Source of the DNA: Demequina soli
GTDB lineage: Bacteria; Actinomycetota; Actinomycetes; Actinomycetales; Demequinaceae
DNA length: 64,000 nucleotides
NCBI RefSeq assembly: GCF_000971195.1
Contig: NZ_BBLZ01000003.1
Coordinates: forward strand, 62,001-126,000
Direction: 5' to 3'
Below the pieces are notes generated by a model that was not told where the DNA came from, searched no databases, and worked only from the letters and a program-made list of their open reading frames with translations. Both the position numbers and the translations under genes were made by a program. Of this stretch, positions 16,258-25,136 are shown piece after piece (position 1 is the first letter of the stretch; the number at the start of each line of letters is the position of its first letter).

Positions 16258-17310
16258 CTACGGGCGCAGCAGCACCTTGGTCGCGCGGCGCTCGTCCATC
16301 GCGGCGTACGCCTCGGCGGCCTCCTCGAGTGGGAGCTCGAGGTCGAACACCAGGCCGGGCGTGATGCGGCCGTCGATCACCTCGGGCAGCAGCTCCTCGA
16401 TGTAACCGCGCACCGGCGCGACGCCGCCGCGCACGCCCACGTTGGTGTTGAACATCTGACGGACCGGCAGCTCGGGGCCGCCGTTCGGCACGCCCACGAA
16501 GCCGACCTGGCCGCCCGGACGGGCCGACCGCAGCGCCTGGTCCATCGACTCCTTGGTGCCGACGCACTCGAGCACCACGTCCGGGCCGATCCCGTCGAAC
16601 ATCTCCTTGAGGCGGGCGATGCCCTCCTCGCCGCGCTCGGGCACCACGTCGGTCGCGCCGAACTCGCGCGCGAGCGCCTGGCGGGCCTCGTGGCGGGACA
16701 TGGCGACGATGCGCGACGCGCCCAGGCGCTTCGACGCGATGATCGCGCACAGCCCGACCGCGCCGTCGCCCACGACCGCCACGGTCGAGCCCTCGGTCAC
16801 GCCGCCCGAGACGGCCGCGTGGTGACCCGTGCCCATGACGTCGGACAGGGTCAGGAGGCCCGGGACCAGCGCATCGTCCGGCATGCCGCCGGGCACCACG
16901 ACGAGGGTGCCGTCGGCCATGGGCACGCGCACGCGCTCGCCCTGGCCGGCGTCGGCGAAGCCGTGCTCCTCGGTCTCGCTGCCCCACCAACCGCCGTGCT
17001 GGCAGCTCACGCTGGCGCCGTTGCGGCAGTTCACGCACGTGTTGTCGCACTGGTAGAACGGCGCGATGACGAAGTCGCCGGGGCGGACCGCCTCGACGTC
17101 CTCCCCCACCTGCTCGACGACGCCGACGAACTCGTGGCCGATGCGCTTGGGGCTCGCGGTCGGGGTCACGCCGCGGTACGGCCACAGGTCGGAGCCGCAC
17201 ACGCAGGCCGCGACGACGCGCACGATCGCGTCGCGCCCCGTCGACAGGACGGGGTCCGGGACGTCCTCGACGCGGATGTCGCGCTCGCCGTGGATGATGG
17301 TCGCGCGCAT
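16258..17310 (-). CDS. Zinc-dependent alcohol dehydrogenase family protein (MDR)
   Basis: 350 residues of the medium-chain dehydrogenase/reductase family. N-terminal GroES-like domain with catalytic zinc ligands in VVAACVCGSDLW (Cys) and KRIGHEFVG (His-Glu), and a structural zinc lobe CDNTCVNCRNGASVSC with four cysteines. The C-terminal Rossmann domain has VAVVGDGAVGLCAIIASKRLG. The block APFYQCDNTCVNCRNG and the order of motifs resemble dehydrogenases acting on small alcohols or formaldehyde adducts; exact substrate open. GAGGAG precedes the ATG by about 7 nt on the minus strand. It may be co-transcribed with the O-antigen ligase-like gene upstream (57-nt gap), though no functional link is evident. 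Confidence 0.9.
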   Translation of the reverse strand: MRATIIHGERDIRVEDVPDPVLSTGRDAIVRVVAACVCGSDLWPYRGVTPTASPKRIGHEFVGVVEQVGEDVEAVRPGDFVIAPFYQCDNTCVNCRNGASVSCQHGGWWGSETEEHGFADAGQGERVRVPMADGTLVVVPGGMPDDALVPGLLTLSDVMGTGHHAAVSGGVTEGSTVAVVGDGAVGLCAIIASKRLGASRIVAMSRHEARQALAREFGATDVVPERGEEGIARLKEMFDGIGPDVVLECVGTKESMDQALRSARPGGQVGFVGVPNGGPELPVRQMFNTNVGVRGGVAPVRGYIEELLPEVIDGRITPGLVFDLELPLEEAAEAYAAMDERRATKVLLRP

Positions 17311-17367
17311 GGCGGTCTCCTCTGGTCGGTGTGGATGGCTCCAGCGTATGGGCCCGGAGGCCCGGGC

Positions 17368-18762
17368 CTACAGGGCGGGGCGCCGCGTGTGGACGGTGAT
17401 GGGGTCCTCGGCGTGGGCCTCGTCGTCGGGAGGCGCACCCGTGTGCACGAGGGACGGGTCGACGATCGTCAGGGTGAACACGCCCGGGCCCGAGCAGTAG
17501 AGGATGACGAGCAGGAACCAGCCGCCCTCGACGAGCATGCGCGACTCGGTGAGCGCCTGCAGCGCGAGCGCGGCCGTCAGCAGCGCCCAGCCGAGCGGGA
17601 TGTAGGTGTCGCCGCGGCTCGCGCGCTCGACGAGGCGCCACGCGCTGCCGAAGGACAGCACCACCATCACGAGCAGCAGCACGACGCCGATGAGGCCCAG
17701 CTGCAGCCACGCGTCGAGGAACGCGTTGTGCCCGTGGGCGGCGACCACGCCCGCCTTGTCGATGATCGTCTTGTACGGGTCCTCCCAGATGGGCCAGTAG
17801 CCCACGTAGCCCCAGCCCTCCGGGCGGTGCCACGCGTACTGGACCACCTGGTCCCAGATCGCGGTGCGGTTGGTGGCGTCCGGCCCGCGGTCGAACATCG
17901 CGAAGATCTCCGCGCGGAACTTCAGCGTGAGCACCGCGACCGCGGCGGTGATCGCGAGCACGCTGAAGGACAGCACGCGCTTCATGCTGGGCTTGGCGCG
18001 CCGGATGATCAGCGCCGCGATGACGAGCCCCGCGAGGTAGACCGCGGCGACCGTGACCGTGGCGGACAGCGTGAGCAGGTGCACCAGGACGGCGCCCGCG
18101 AGGGTGAGCCCGCCGTCGATGAGCCGGATGCGGCGCTCGAGCAGGAGGATCAGCGCCGTCATCGCGGCGAACAGCGCGATCGCGGCGAACGGGTTGCGGT
18201 TGCCGACGAAGCCCTGGACCGGGCCGCCGGAGAACATCGCGGCCTGCGACCACATGATCGGGAACCCGCCGCCGTCGACCTTGGCGATGCCCGACAGGTC
18301 CTTCATGAGCGGCGGGAACGGGTGGCGCACCACGATCGACGCGAAGAGCTCGAACGCGATGCCCATGAAGAGGCTGATCTGGAGCCCGCGGTGAAGGTGG
18401 TCCATGAACTGGCCGCGCGAGGTGCCGCGCGCGACGAGCACCGCGACAAGCGTGGTGATCACGAGCACGCCGGACGCGAGCGCGGTCACCGGTCGCGTCG
18501 CGGACCAGGTGGTGCTGAGCACCGCGAGCGCGGTGAACACCGCGACGAGCGGAGGAACGTGGAGGCGGCGCAGGTAGCGGCGGAACGCGATCAGGACCGC
18601 GGCGACGGTCACCAGCACCAGCACCGAGTACGCCGGCACGCCCATGAGGTAGCGGAAGCCCTGCCCGGAGAACAGCAGCACCACCGTCCAGACGGTGACG
18701 GCGGCGCGGGCGCGCTGCGACGTGCTGCGGGCGTACCAGGACGCGAGGGAGCTCGTGGGCAT
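17368..18762 (-). CDS. O-antigen ligase/polymerase-like membrane protein
   Basis: 464 residues with about 11 transmembrane segments. The Wzy_C/O-antigen ligase features are present: ATRPVTALASGVLVITTL near helices 3-4, GFVGNRNPFAAIALFAAMTAL in the middle, and after the large extracytoplasmic loop (NRTAIWDQVVQYAWHRPEGWGYVGYWPIW) the signature AHGHNAFLDAWLQLGLIGVVLLL, whose histidine is catalytically important in WaaL-type ligases. In Gram-positives such proteins polymerise or ligate exopolysaccharide on undecaprenyl carriers. AAGGAGG precedes the ATG. Lies near the GT2-GtrA, GT39 and LCP genes, consistent with surface-glycan assembly. Confidence 0.88.
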   Translation of the reverse strand: MPTSSLASWYARSTSQRARAAVTVWTVVLLFSGQGFRYLMGVPAYSVLVLVTVAAVLIAFRRYLRRLHVPPLVAVFTALAVLSTTWSATRPVTALASGVLVITTLVAVLVARGTSRGQFMDHLHRGLQISLFMGIAFELFASIVVRHPFPPLMKDLSGIAKVDGGGFPIMWSQAAMFSGGPVQGFVGNRNPFAAIALFAAMTALILLLERRIRLIDGGLTLAGAVLVHLLTLSATVTVAAVYLAGLVIAALIIRRAKPSMKRVLSFSVLAITAAVAVLTLKFRAEIFAMFDRGPDATNRTAIWDQVVQYAWHRPEGWGYVGYWPIWEDPYKTIIDKAGVVAAHGHNAFLDAWLQLGLIGVVLLLVMVVLSFGSAWRLVERASRGDTYIPLGWALLTAALALQALTESRMLVEGGWFLLVILYCSGPGVFTLTIVDPSLVHTGAPPDDEAHAEDPITVHTRRPAL

Positions 18763-18932
18763 CCGGTGGGGACCTCCTTACCAGGGACGGTACTCGTCGT
18801 CGGCCGGCACGGCAGGGTCGGGGCCGCCCTCGGAGCACCTCACTGCGGAGTGAGACCGGCGCGCCATCCTAACCCGCTGTGGGGGCGCCGCCGGCGTGCA
18901 GCGCGCCCTCTGCGGCGGGCGATACTGGCGGG

Positions 18933-19808
18933 GTGACCACCACCGCGAACCCCGTGACGCGCGCCCGCATCCGCGTGGGCCGGGCGATCTTCGCGCGCGT
19001 CGGCGGTCCCGACGGGCCCGCGAACCGCGACCGGATCCACCTCACGCCGGGACCGCGCTGGTTCCCGCAGGGCAGCGCGATCAAGCGCGTGCACGGCGAC
19101 ACCTCCATGTATCTCGGGGGGCTGCGCGCGCTGCTGCTGCAGTCGTTGCACCCGCTCGCGATGGCGGGCGTGGCAGGGCACTCGGGGTACCGGGGCGATC
19201 CGTGGGGCCGGCTGGCACGCACCGCGACGTTCATCGCGTTCACCACGTTCGGCACGGCCGACGACGCGCAGGCCACCGTCGACCGGATCCGCGCCATCCA
19301 CGAGCGCGTGCGCGGCAAGGCGGCGGACGGCCGCCCGTACCGCGCTTCGGACCCGCACCTGCTCACGTGGGTCCACGTCGCGGAGGCCGACTCGTTCCTG
19401 GCGGCGCACCAGCGGTACGGCGTGCACCCCCTCGACGCGGCGGGCTGCGACGAGTACGTCGCACAGTCTGCTCGTGTGGCGCGGGCGCTCGGTGCGATCG
19501 ACGTGCCCGAGACCGTCGCGGACCTGCGCACCGCGATCGAGGCGTACCGGCCCGAGCTCGCGGCCACCCCGGAGGCGCTCGACGCGGCGCGCTTCCTGCT
19601 GCGGGAGCCTCCGCTCGGCGGATGGGCGCGGGTCCCGTACGCGCCGCTCGCCGCGGGCGCCGTCGCGCTGCTGCCCGACTGGGCACGGCGCGACCTGGGC
19701 GTCGACACGTGGGGAGCGCGGACGCTGGGGCCGCTCGGCGGCGCGGTCGCGATCCGCACCATCCGCTGGGGCACGCGGCCCAACCGGCCGACGCAGAACG
19801 TCGACTGA
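18933..19808 (+). CDS. Oxygenase MpaB family protein (DUF2236)
   Basis: 291 residues. The central histidine-rich blocks of the MpaB/DUF2236 (latex-clearing-protein-like) family are visible: LQSLHPLAMAGVAGHS and DPHLLTWVHVAEADSFLAAHQRYG, with RTATFIAFTTFGTADDA between them. In related proteins these histidines bind haem b. The GTG start is preferred over an upstream in-frame GTG because a GATACT box ends 6 nt before it, matching the local leaderless pattern. Substrate unknown; relatives cleave isoprenoid or meroterpenoid chains. It is divergent from the O-antigen ligase gene across 170 nt. Confidence 0.82.
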   Translation: MTTTANPVTRARIRVGRAIFARVGGPDGPANRDRIHLTPGPRWFPQGSAIKRVHGDTSMYLGGLRALLLQSLHPLAMAGVAGHSGYRGDPWGRLARTATFIAFTTFGTADDAQATVDRIRAIHERVRGKAADGRPYRASDPHLLTWVHVAEADSFLAAHQRYGVHPLDAAGCDEYVAQSARVARALGAIDVPETVADLRTAIEAYRPELAATPEALDAARFLLREPPLGGWARVPYAPLAAGAVALLPDWARRDLGVDTWGARTLGPLGGAVAIRTIRWGTRPNRPTQNVD

Positions 19809-20048
19809 CGCGGCTGCCGTCCTGAAGGCGGCGCGGAGCGAGGCCCGGCTGCGAAGCGACTCGAAGCGACCAAGGTTCACGTTCGAGACGGGTCGAAGGC
19901 GACACGGATCCGCACGGTTGTTGCGGGCCCCCGTGCGCTCCGCCATCGGCATGGGCGTCGGCGGGCTCCCACCGCGGCTCGTGCGCCTCCCTTCCCCGAC
20001 CGTCACGCATGCGACTTCGTGTCGCTCCGGGGCGCTCGTCGAGGTGGA

Positions 20049-20972
20049 TCATGCGTGCAGCTGTCGTTCTCGGATCCGCATCACCGCCAGCACCGTGTCG
20101 CGGCACCACTCCGGGCGCGTCATGACGTCGACATAGGGGAGCCGCAGGACCTGGATGCCGAGCGTCGCCAGGTCGGCGTCGCGCTCGTCGTCGCGTTCGC
20201 GGTCCTCCCCCGCCGCGTGGTTGCCGTCGCCATCGAGCTCGACCGCGAGCAGCGTCGCCGGGTCGTACATGTCGAGACGGTACGAGGAGCCACGCGCCCA
20301 CACCGCGTGCTGCCGGACGAAGGCGCCGAAGTCCCGCCCCGTGAACGTGCGCGTGAGCCCCTCGAGCTCGAGGAAGCTCTCCGCACCCTCATCGAATGCC
20401 GCGAGCACCGCGATCAGCCCCGCGCGGTCGCGCACGCGCGGGGCACCCGCGAGCGCCTCGCGGACCTGTGCCACGGCCACGACTCGCCGCTGCAGAGCCG
20501 CGAGGATCACGCCCGCGCTGTCGTCGGCGCCCGGGGTCCCCGCGCGCGCCCTGCGCCAGAGGTCGACGACCGCGTGGGCCGGCGCCGCGACCCGGCAGCC
20601 GTACCAGTCGGCATACTCGGGAAGGCATGGCGCCCGGACCGCGGAGAGCCACGCGCATGCGGGGACCCGCCGCCCGTCCGCGATGGTGGCATCGACGCGC
20701 GCGGGCGGCACGTCCTCGGCGCCGAGCGCGAACAGCGCGGCGCGGCCCGTGATCACCGCCCCGCACTCGGACGCCGCGTGCGCGCGAGGAAGGAAGGCCT
20801 GCGCGTGCGCGGCGGCGGCGAACCGCCCGTGGAACAGCGCCGCGACCTCGCCGCGCGCGATCGCGGTGCGCACCTGGCGAGCCGAGGTCATCGCGACCAG
20901 CTCCGCGCGCGAGAAGCTGCGGTCGCCGGCATGCACGCTCGACGGCAGCAGCAGGGCGTCGCGCCGGGTCAT
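20049..20972 (-). CDS. DUF559 (Vsr/PD-(D/E)XK-like) protein with AbiEi-type N-terminus
   Basis: 307 residues. The N-terminal about 90 residues (FSRAELVAMTSARQVRTAIARGEVAALFHGRFA) form a winged-helix block of the kind seen in AbiEi-like antitoxin proteins. The C-terminal about 110 residues are a DUF559 nuclease-like domain: SSYRLDMYDPATLLAVELDGDGNHAAGEDRERDDERDADLATLGIQVLRLPYVDVM, with the acidic residues and D-x-E-like pair of the fold (MYDP, AVELDGD, RDADLATLGI). A paralogue lies at 46209-47117. ATG chosen after GGGAG; a GTG six codons upstream is possible. Function in the cell is not established for this common actinobacterial family. Confidence 0.8.
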   Translation of the reverse strand: MTRRDALLLPSSVHAGDRSFSRAELVAMTSARQVRTAIARGEVAALFHGRFAAAAHAQAFLPRAHAASECGAVITGRAALFALGAEDVPPARVDATIADGRRVPACAWLSAVRAPCLPEYADWYGCRVAAPAHAVVDLWRRARAGTPGADDSAGVILAALQRRVVAVAQVREALAGAPRVRDRAGLIAVLAAFDEGAESFLELEGLTRTFTGRDFGAFVRQHAVWARGSSYRLDMYDPATLLAVELDGDGNHAAGEDRERDDERDADLATLGIQVLRLPYVDVMTRPEWCRDTVLAVMRIRERQLHA

Positions 20973-21036
20973 GCTCCCGTCGTAGACCACCCGCGGCCGT
21001 CGGCGGCGGCCCGCCGCCGATCTGTGGACAGGCGGG

Positions 21037-22257
21037 CTACCCGACCCCGCCGACCGTGGTGCCGGGCTCGAACTCGCCGTTGGCGATCTTGGCCCAGAAC
21101 GCGTCCTCCTGGTCGGGGTCCAGCAGCACCGTGGAGCCCACGCCCGCGACCGAGTAGCCCATGTCCTTGATCGGCGGCGTGCCGGTCACGGCGTCGCCGC
21201 CACGCGTCGAGTTGAACGCGAGGGCGATGCGCGCGAGGTCGATCGGTCCCGTCTCGTCGCTCACCCGGAACGCGTCCAGGCCCGCGCTCACCACGGGCAC
21301 GAGCCTGAACGGGTTGAGGATGGTGCCGGGGCTCATCACGCTCTTCGCGACCGCGCTGACCAGCTGCTGCTGGCGCTGCGTGCGGCCGATGTCGCCCAGC
21401 GGATCCGAGTAGCGCATGCGCGAGAACGCGAGCGCCTTCTTGCCGCCGACGGTGTGGCAGCCGGCCTTCCACGTGAGGTGGGACTTCTCATCGTCGACGT
21501 CGTGGTCGTAGCACAGCCGCACGCCGCCGACCGCGTCGACGATCTCGGCGACGCCGGAGAACCCGACCTCCATGTAGTGGTCGATCGTGAGGTTGGTGAC
21601 GCCCTCGACCGTCTGCACGAGCAGCTCCGGGCCGCCCCACGAGAACGCCGCGTTGATCTTGTTGTAGCCGTGGCCCGGGATCTCGACGTAGGAGTCGCGC
21701 GGGATCGAGATGAGCGCCGTGGGCCCGTGCTCTGGCTTGTGGAGCACCATGATCGTGTCGGTGCGGGCGCCCTGGACCGTGGAGCTGTCGTCCCACCCCG
21801 CGCGCGAGTCCGAGCCGACGATCAGCGTGGTGAAGCCGGGCGTCCCCGCCGCGCCGGACAGCGCGGTGACGTGGTTGATGTTCGCGTTGACCCACACGTA
21901 GAACGAGCCGAACGCGATCGCGAGGATGAGCACCAGCGCGAGGAGCACGTTGCGGACCGGGTGACGGCGCCGACGCTTCGGGGGCGCCGCCGGCGCGGTC
22001 GCGGGGGGCGCGGCCTGCGGCCGGGTGGACGATGCGGGCCGCGCCTGGGGCGGCTGCGGCGCCTGGGCGGGCGGCGGGGCCTGGCGGGCGCCGGGCCGCG
22101 CGGGGGCGGGCTGCGGCGCCGGGCGCACGGTCTCGCGTCGCACGGGCTGCGAGGGGCGGGCGGTGCCGGGGCGCTCCTGGCCGCTGCGCGGCTGGATCGA
22201 GGGCGGCATGCGGCGCGGCTGGTCGCCGCCCGGGGTGCCGTCACGGTCGTCTGTCAC
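21037..22257 (-). CDS. LytR-CpsA-Psr (LCP) family phosphotransferase
   Basis: Transfers lipid-linked glycopolymers to peptidoglycan outside the membrane. 406 residues: a disordered cytoplasmic head rich in Pro/Gln/Arg (about 1-100), one transmembrane helix at about 108-128 (VLLALVLILAIAFGSFYVWV), then the LCP domain with TLIVGSDSRAG, RTDTIMVLHKPEHGPTALISIPRDSYVEIPGHGYNKINAAFSWGG and KKALAFSRMRYSDPLGDIGRTQRQQQLVSAV. The catalytic Arg/Asp residues of these motifs are intact. The GTG start is chosen because TACCCT ends 6 nt before it. With the GT39, GT2-GtrA and O-antigen-ligase genes it fits a wall-glycopolymer function. Confidence 0.93.
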   Translation of the reverse strand: MTDDRDGTPGGDQPRRMPPSIQPRSGQERPGTARPSQPVRRETVRPAPQPAPARPGARQAPPPAQAPQPPQARPASSTRPQAAPPATAPAAPPKRRRRHPVRNVLLALVLILAIAFGSFYVWVNANINHVTALSGAAGTPGFTTLIVGSDSRAGWDDSSTVQGARTDTIMVLHKPEHGPTALISIPRDSYVEIPGHGYNKINAAFSWGGPELLVQTVEGVTNLTIDHYMEVGFSGVAEIVDAVGGVRLCYDHDVDDEKSHLTWKAGCHTVGGKKALAFSRMRYSDPLGDIGRTQRQQQLVSAVAKSVMSPGTILNPFRLVPVVSAGLDAFRVSDETGPIDLARIALAFNSTRGGDAVTGTPPIKDMGYSVAGVGSTVLLDPDQEDAFWAKIANGEFEPGTTVGGVG

Positions 22258-22263
22258 GGTGCG

Positions 22264-22269
22264 AGGGTA
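22264..22269 (-). promoter_or_regulatory. -10 box (TACCCT) for the LCP gene
   Basis: Read on the minus strand TACCCT ends 6 nt before the GTG and decides that start over a longer reading. Confidence 0.55.
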
Positions 22270-22345
22270 ACGCGTGCATGTTTCGGGAACGCGCAAGCCC
22301 CCCGGGAACCTGGGAAGTCGCGCGGGACGACGGCCCCGGCGCGGC

Positions 22346-23113
22346 TCAGAAGAGGGACGCGCCGCTGAGGAGCATCGGGACGGAGAACATCGCCCAGTCG
22401 TTGACGATGTGCGCGCCGGTCGAGACCCACAGGTTGCGGGTGACCACGTACGCGAGCGTGAGGAGCACCCGGGCCAGCGCGATGTAGAGCAGGCACTGGA
22501 GCACGTTCCAGTCGTAGGTCGGCAGGTGCAGCAGGCCGAACATCACCGCGGTGGCGATCCACGCGATCGCCAGGGCGGCGCCGCGCGACCAGCGGAGGCG
22601 GCGCACCAGCACGGACATCAACGCGAGCAGCGGCAGGATCGTGATGAGCTCCTCGCCGAGCAGCTGCGGGATCGACGCGAGGAGGAACTGGACCCGCTCG
22701 CCCGAGGTCGCCTCGGCGAGGAGGTCGCCGGCCGGGTTGGCGTTGCCGCCGATGGCGTTGTTGAGCGCGATCGCCACGGTGAGGCTGACCGTGAGGTTGA
22801 GCACGCCGAACCCGAGCATCTGCGCGACCTGGCGCGGGCCGACGCGGCGGAAGATCCCGGTCCAGCCGCGGGGCGCGGCGCACGCCAGCGCGATCAGCGG
22901 GATCGCCGGGAACAGGATCACGTGCGTCCAGTGCTCGACGGCCTGTCCGCCCGGGAGCGGCAGCAGCACCAGCTGCGCGAAGGCCACGGCGCAGGCGGCG
23001 ACCACGACGAGCCAGCGGCGGCCATCGATCCGGTCATAGAGGGGAAGGTCAGGGTTGGCGGAACGGCGGGTCGGGCTCGCGGGAGCCGGGGTGGCCACGG
23101 GGCTGGCGCTCAT
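22346..23113 (-). CDS. CPBP-family intramembrane metalloprotease-like protein
   Basis: 255 residues with about seven hydrophobic segments. The CPBP (Abi/CAAX protease) elements appear as LLGEELITILPLL (glutamate pair), MFGLLHLPTYDWN and STGAHIVNDW. The arginine normally following the Glu pair (EExxxR) is absent (EELITI), so activity should be treated as uncertain. AAGGAG lies 7-8 nt before the ATG. It lies just downstream of the two-component system on the same strand with a 101-nt gap. In other actinomycetes such proteins accompany envelope-stress or bacteriocin-immunity genes; no such partner is visible here. Confidence 0.85.
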   Translation of the reverse strand: MSASPVATPAPASPTRRSANPDLPLYDRIDGRRWLVVVAACAVAFAQLVLLPLPGGQAVEHWTHVILFPAIPLIALACAAPRGWTGIFRRVGPRQVAQMLGFGVLNLTVSLTVAIALNNAIGGNANPAGDLLAEATSGERVQFLLASIPQLLGEELITILPLLALMSVLVRRLRWSRGAALAIAWIATAVMFGLLHLPTYDWNVLQCLLYIALARVLLTLAYVVTRNLWVSTGAHIVNDWAMFSVPMLLSGASLF

Positions 23114-23214
23114 GTCATCTCCTTGTTCGGTGATGACTCCAGGCTCCCGCGCGCGGGCCACCGGCGAATCGTGCGCGCGCAGACACCTGCGCGTACCGCG
23201 ATCGCGGTACGCGC

Positions 23215-23874
23215 CTAGCTTCCGGCGAGTCCCGCCTGGTAGGCGGCCACCACGAGCTGCGCGCGGTCGCGCGCGCCGATCTTGGTCATGGCACGGTTGA
23301 CGTGGGTCTTCGCGGTGAGCGGGCTCACGAACAGCCGCTGCGCGATCTCCTCGTTGCTCAGGCCCTGCGCGACGAGCAGGACCACCTCGCGCTCGCGGTC
23401 GGTGAGGTACCGGAACAGGTCGCCCTCGACCGCGGGCTGCGGGCGCTCGTCGGCGACGTGCGCGATGACGGCGCGCGTGGCGGCCGCGGACAGCAGCTCC
23501 TCCCCCGCCGCCACCGTCCGGATGGCGCCCAGCAGCTCGGCGGGCCGCACGCCTTTGCCGAGGAAGCCGCTCGCGCCGCCGCGCAGCGCGCGCAGCACGT
23601 AGCCGTCCTCCTCGAAGGTGGTGAGCACCACGATGCGCACGTCGGCCAGGTCGGGCTCTGCGGCGATCGCCTCGGTCGCCTCGAGGCCGTCCATGCCGGG
23701 CATGCGGATGTCCATGAGCACCACGTCGGGGCGAGCCTCGCGCACCACCCACAGCGCCTCGGCGCCGTCGGCGGCCTCGCCCACGACCTCGATGTCCTCC
23801 GCGGTCCCGATGATCGCGACGAACCCTCCGCGGATCAGCTCCTGATCGTCGACCACGACCACCCGGATCGTCAT
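23215..23874 (-). CDS. NarL/LuxR-type response regulator
   Basis: 219 residues: receiver domain (1-120) with the acidic pair Asp9/Asp10, phospho-acceptor Asp55 (VVLMDIRMPG), the conserved Thr in VVLTTFEEDG and lysine in FLGKG; then a LuxR-type HTH (about 150-215) with LTDREREVVLLVAQGLSNEEIAQRLFVSPLTAKTHVNRAMTKIG. The start overlaps by ATGA the end of the histidine kinase gene, so the pair is translationally coupled. The adjacent CPBP protease gene is a possible target, by position only. Confidence 0.95.
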   Translation of the reverse strand: MTIRVVVVDDQELIRGGFVAIIGTAEDIEVVGEAADGAEALWVVREARPDVVLMDIRMPGMDGLEATEAIAAEPDLADVRIVVLTTFEEDGYVLRALRGGASGFLGKGVRPAELLGAIRTVAAGEELLSAAATRAVIAHVADERPQPAVEGDLFRYLTDREREVVLLVAQGLSNEEIAQRLFVSPLTAKTHVNRAMTKIGARDRAQLVVAAYQAGLAGS

Positions 23875-25028
23875 GTCCCCGTCCTCCTTCTCAGCGGCAG
23901 CGCGGCGCGCACCACGAACTCCTGGCCCTCCGGGCCCGCGGACACCCCGCCGCCCGCCGCGTCCGCCCGCTCACGCATCCCGACCAGGCCGAACCCCGAG
24001 CCCAGGCCCGCGGCGCCGCTCACGGCGTTGCGCACCTCGACGGCCAGGTCCGAGCCGGCGGCCGAGATCGAGACCGTCGCTGCGCCCGTACCGTAGCGGC
24101 GCGCGTTGGACAGCGCCTCCTGGACGATGCGGTACGCCGCCTGGTCGGTCGCCGCCGGCAGGTCGGCGGGTGCCTCGGCCCGGCGGAGCTCGACCGCGAG
24201 GCCGGCGTCGCGGGCCTGCGTGATCAGCGCGTCGAGCGCGGCGAGGCCGACGGCGGGCCGCGTGTCGTCTTCCTCGCCCTGGCGGAGCACGCGCAGCATG
24301 ACAGGCAGCTCCTCGAGCACGCGGGCACCGGCGTCCTGCACGCGACCCAAGGCCTCGGCGGCCTCGTCCGGCCGCGTCCCGAGGAGCGCCTCCGCGACGC
24401 CGGCCTGGACGTTCATCACCGCGACGTGGTGGCCCACCGCATCATGCAGCTCGCGCGCGATGCGGAGCCGCTCCTCGGCGACACGCGTGCGGGCGACCGC
24501 CTCGCGCGTCTCCTCGGCCTGGAGGGCGCGCGCCCGCTCCTGCGCGACCGTGCGCCGGTAGAGGTTCGTCGCGACGCCGACGGCGGTGACCAGCGCCATC
24601 CAGACCTCCGCCGACACCGTCACCGAGTCGGTGGCCTCGCGCGCGGTCCCGACGGCGACCGCCGCGCCCACCACGCCGGCCGTGCCCGCCCCGATCGCCA
24701 GAGCGACGGGGATCCGCGCCACGCGCGACGCGGCCGTGTACAGCGCGACCACCAGGGGCACGAAGGCGAGCGGGGTGTCCAGCGCGGCGAACGCGGACGC
24801 CGCGAACAGCGCGAGCACGACGGCCAGCACGGGTACGGGGCGTGCGCGCCTCCACGCCAGGGCGGCGCACGCCGCAAGCGCCGCGAGGGTGCCGACCGCG
24901 GCGAGCCCGCCGACGCCGTCCTCGACCAGCACGAGCACCGCGAGCGCGGCGGCGAGCACCCCGCCGCCCAGTGCGTCCCGGCCGCGCTCTGTCGCCGGAC
25001 GCGGGACCCGGCCCCGCATCGTCCCCAT
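23871..25028 (-). CDS. Sensor histidine kinase, NarL/DesK-type (HisKA_3)
   Basis: 385 residues. The N-terminal about 150 residues carry five to six hydrophobic helices (LAAALAVLVLVEDGVGGLAAVGTLAALAAC) with almost no extracytoplasmic domain, so the signal is probably sensed in the membrane. The dimerisation helix contains ELHDAVGHHVAVMNVQAG with the phospho-accepting histidine, and the HATPase part has DQAAYRIVQEALSNARRYG and GSGFGLVGMRERADAAGG. The ATG giving MGTMRGRVP is used because TAGGTT lies 7 nt upstream; a TTG three codons earlier is less likely. Coupled to the response regulator. Confidence 0.93.
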   Translation of the reverse strand: MGTMRGRVPRPATERGRDALGGGVLAAALAVLVLVEDGVGGLAAVGTLAALAACAALAWRRARPVPVLAVVLALFAASAFAALDTPLAFVPLVVALYTAASRVARIPVALAIGAGTAGVVGAAVAVGTAREATDSVTVSAEVWMALVTAVGVATNLYRRTVAQERARALQAEETREAVARTRVAEERLRIARELHDAVGHHVAVMNVQAGVAEALLGTRPDEAAEALGRVQDAGARVLEELPVMLRVLRQGEEDDTRPAVGLAALDALITQARDAGLAVELRRAEAPADLPAATDQAAYRIVQEALSNARRYGTGAATVSISAAGSDLAVEVRNAVSGAAGLGSGFGLVGMRERADAAGGGVSAGPEGQEFVVRAALPLRRRTGT

Positions 25029-25035
25029 GCCCGTC

Positions 25036-25041
25036 AACCTA
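25036..25041 (-). promoter_or_regulatory. -10 box (TAGGTT) for the histidine kinase operon
   Basis: On the minus strand TAGGTT ends 7 nt before the kinase ATG, suggesting a leaderless transcript for kinase and regulator. Confidence 0.5.
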
Positions 25042-25136
25042 GCGCGGCTCTCCCACGCTCCCCGGGAACGCTGGGCGGCTCGCGCTCGTCAGACCCTAGG
25101 GACGGCCGCCGTCCCGTGGGCACGAAGAGGAGCACG

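Noticed and set aside
19809..20048. Possible small gene or REP-like copy between the MpaB and DUF559 genes
   Set aside because: No frame with plausible start, codon pattern or motif, and no block matching the repeat families.
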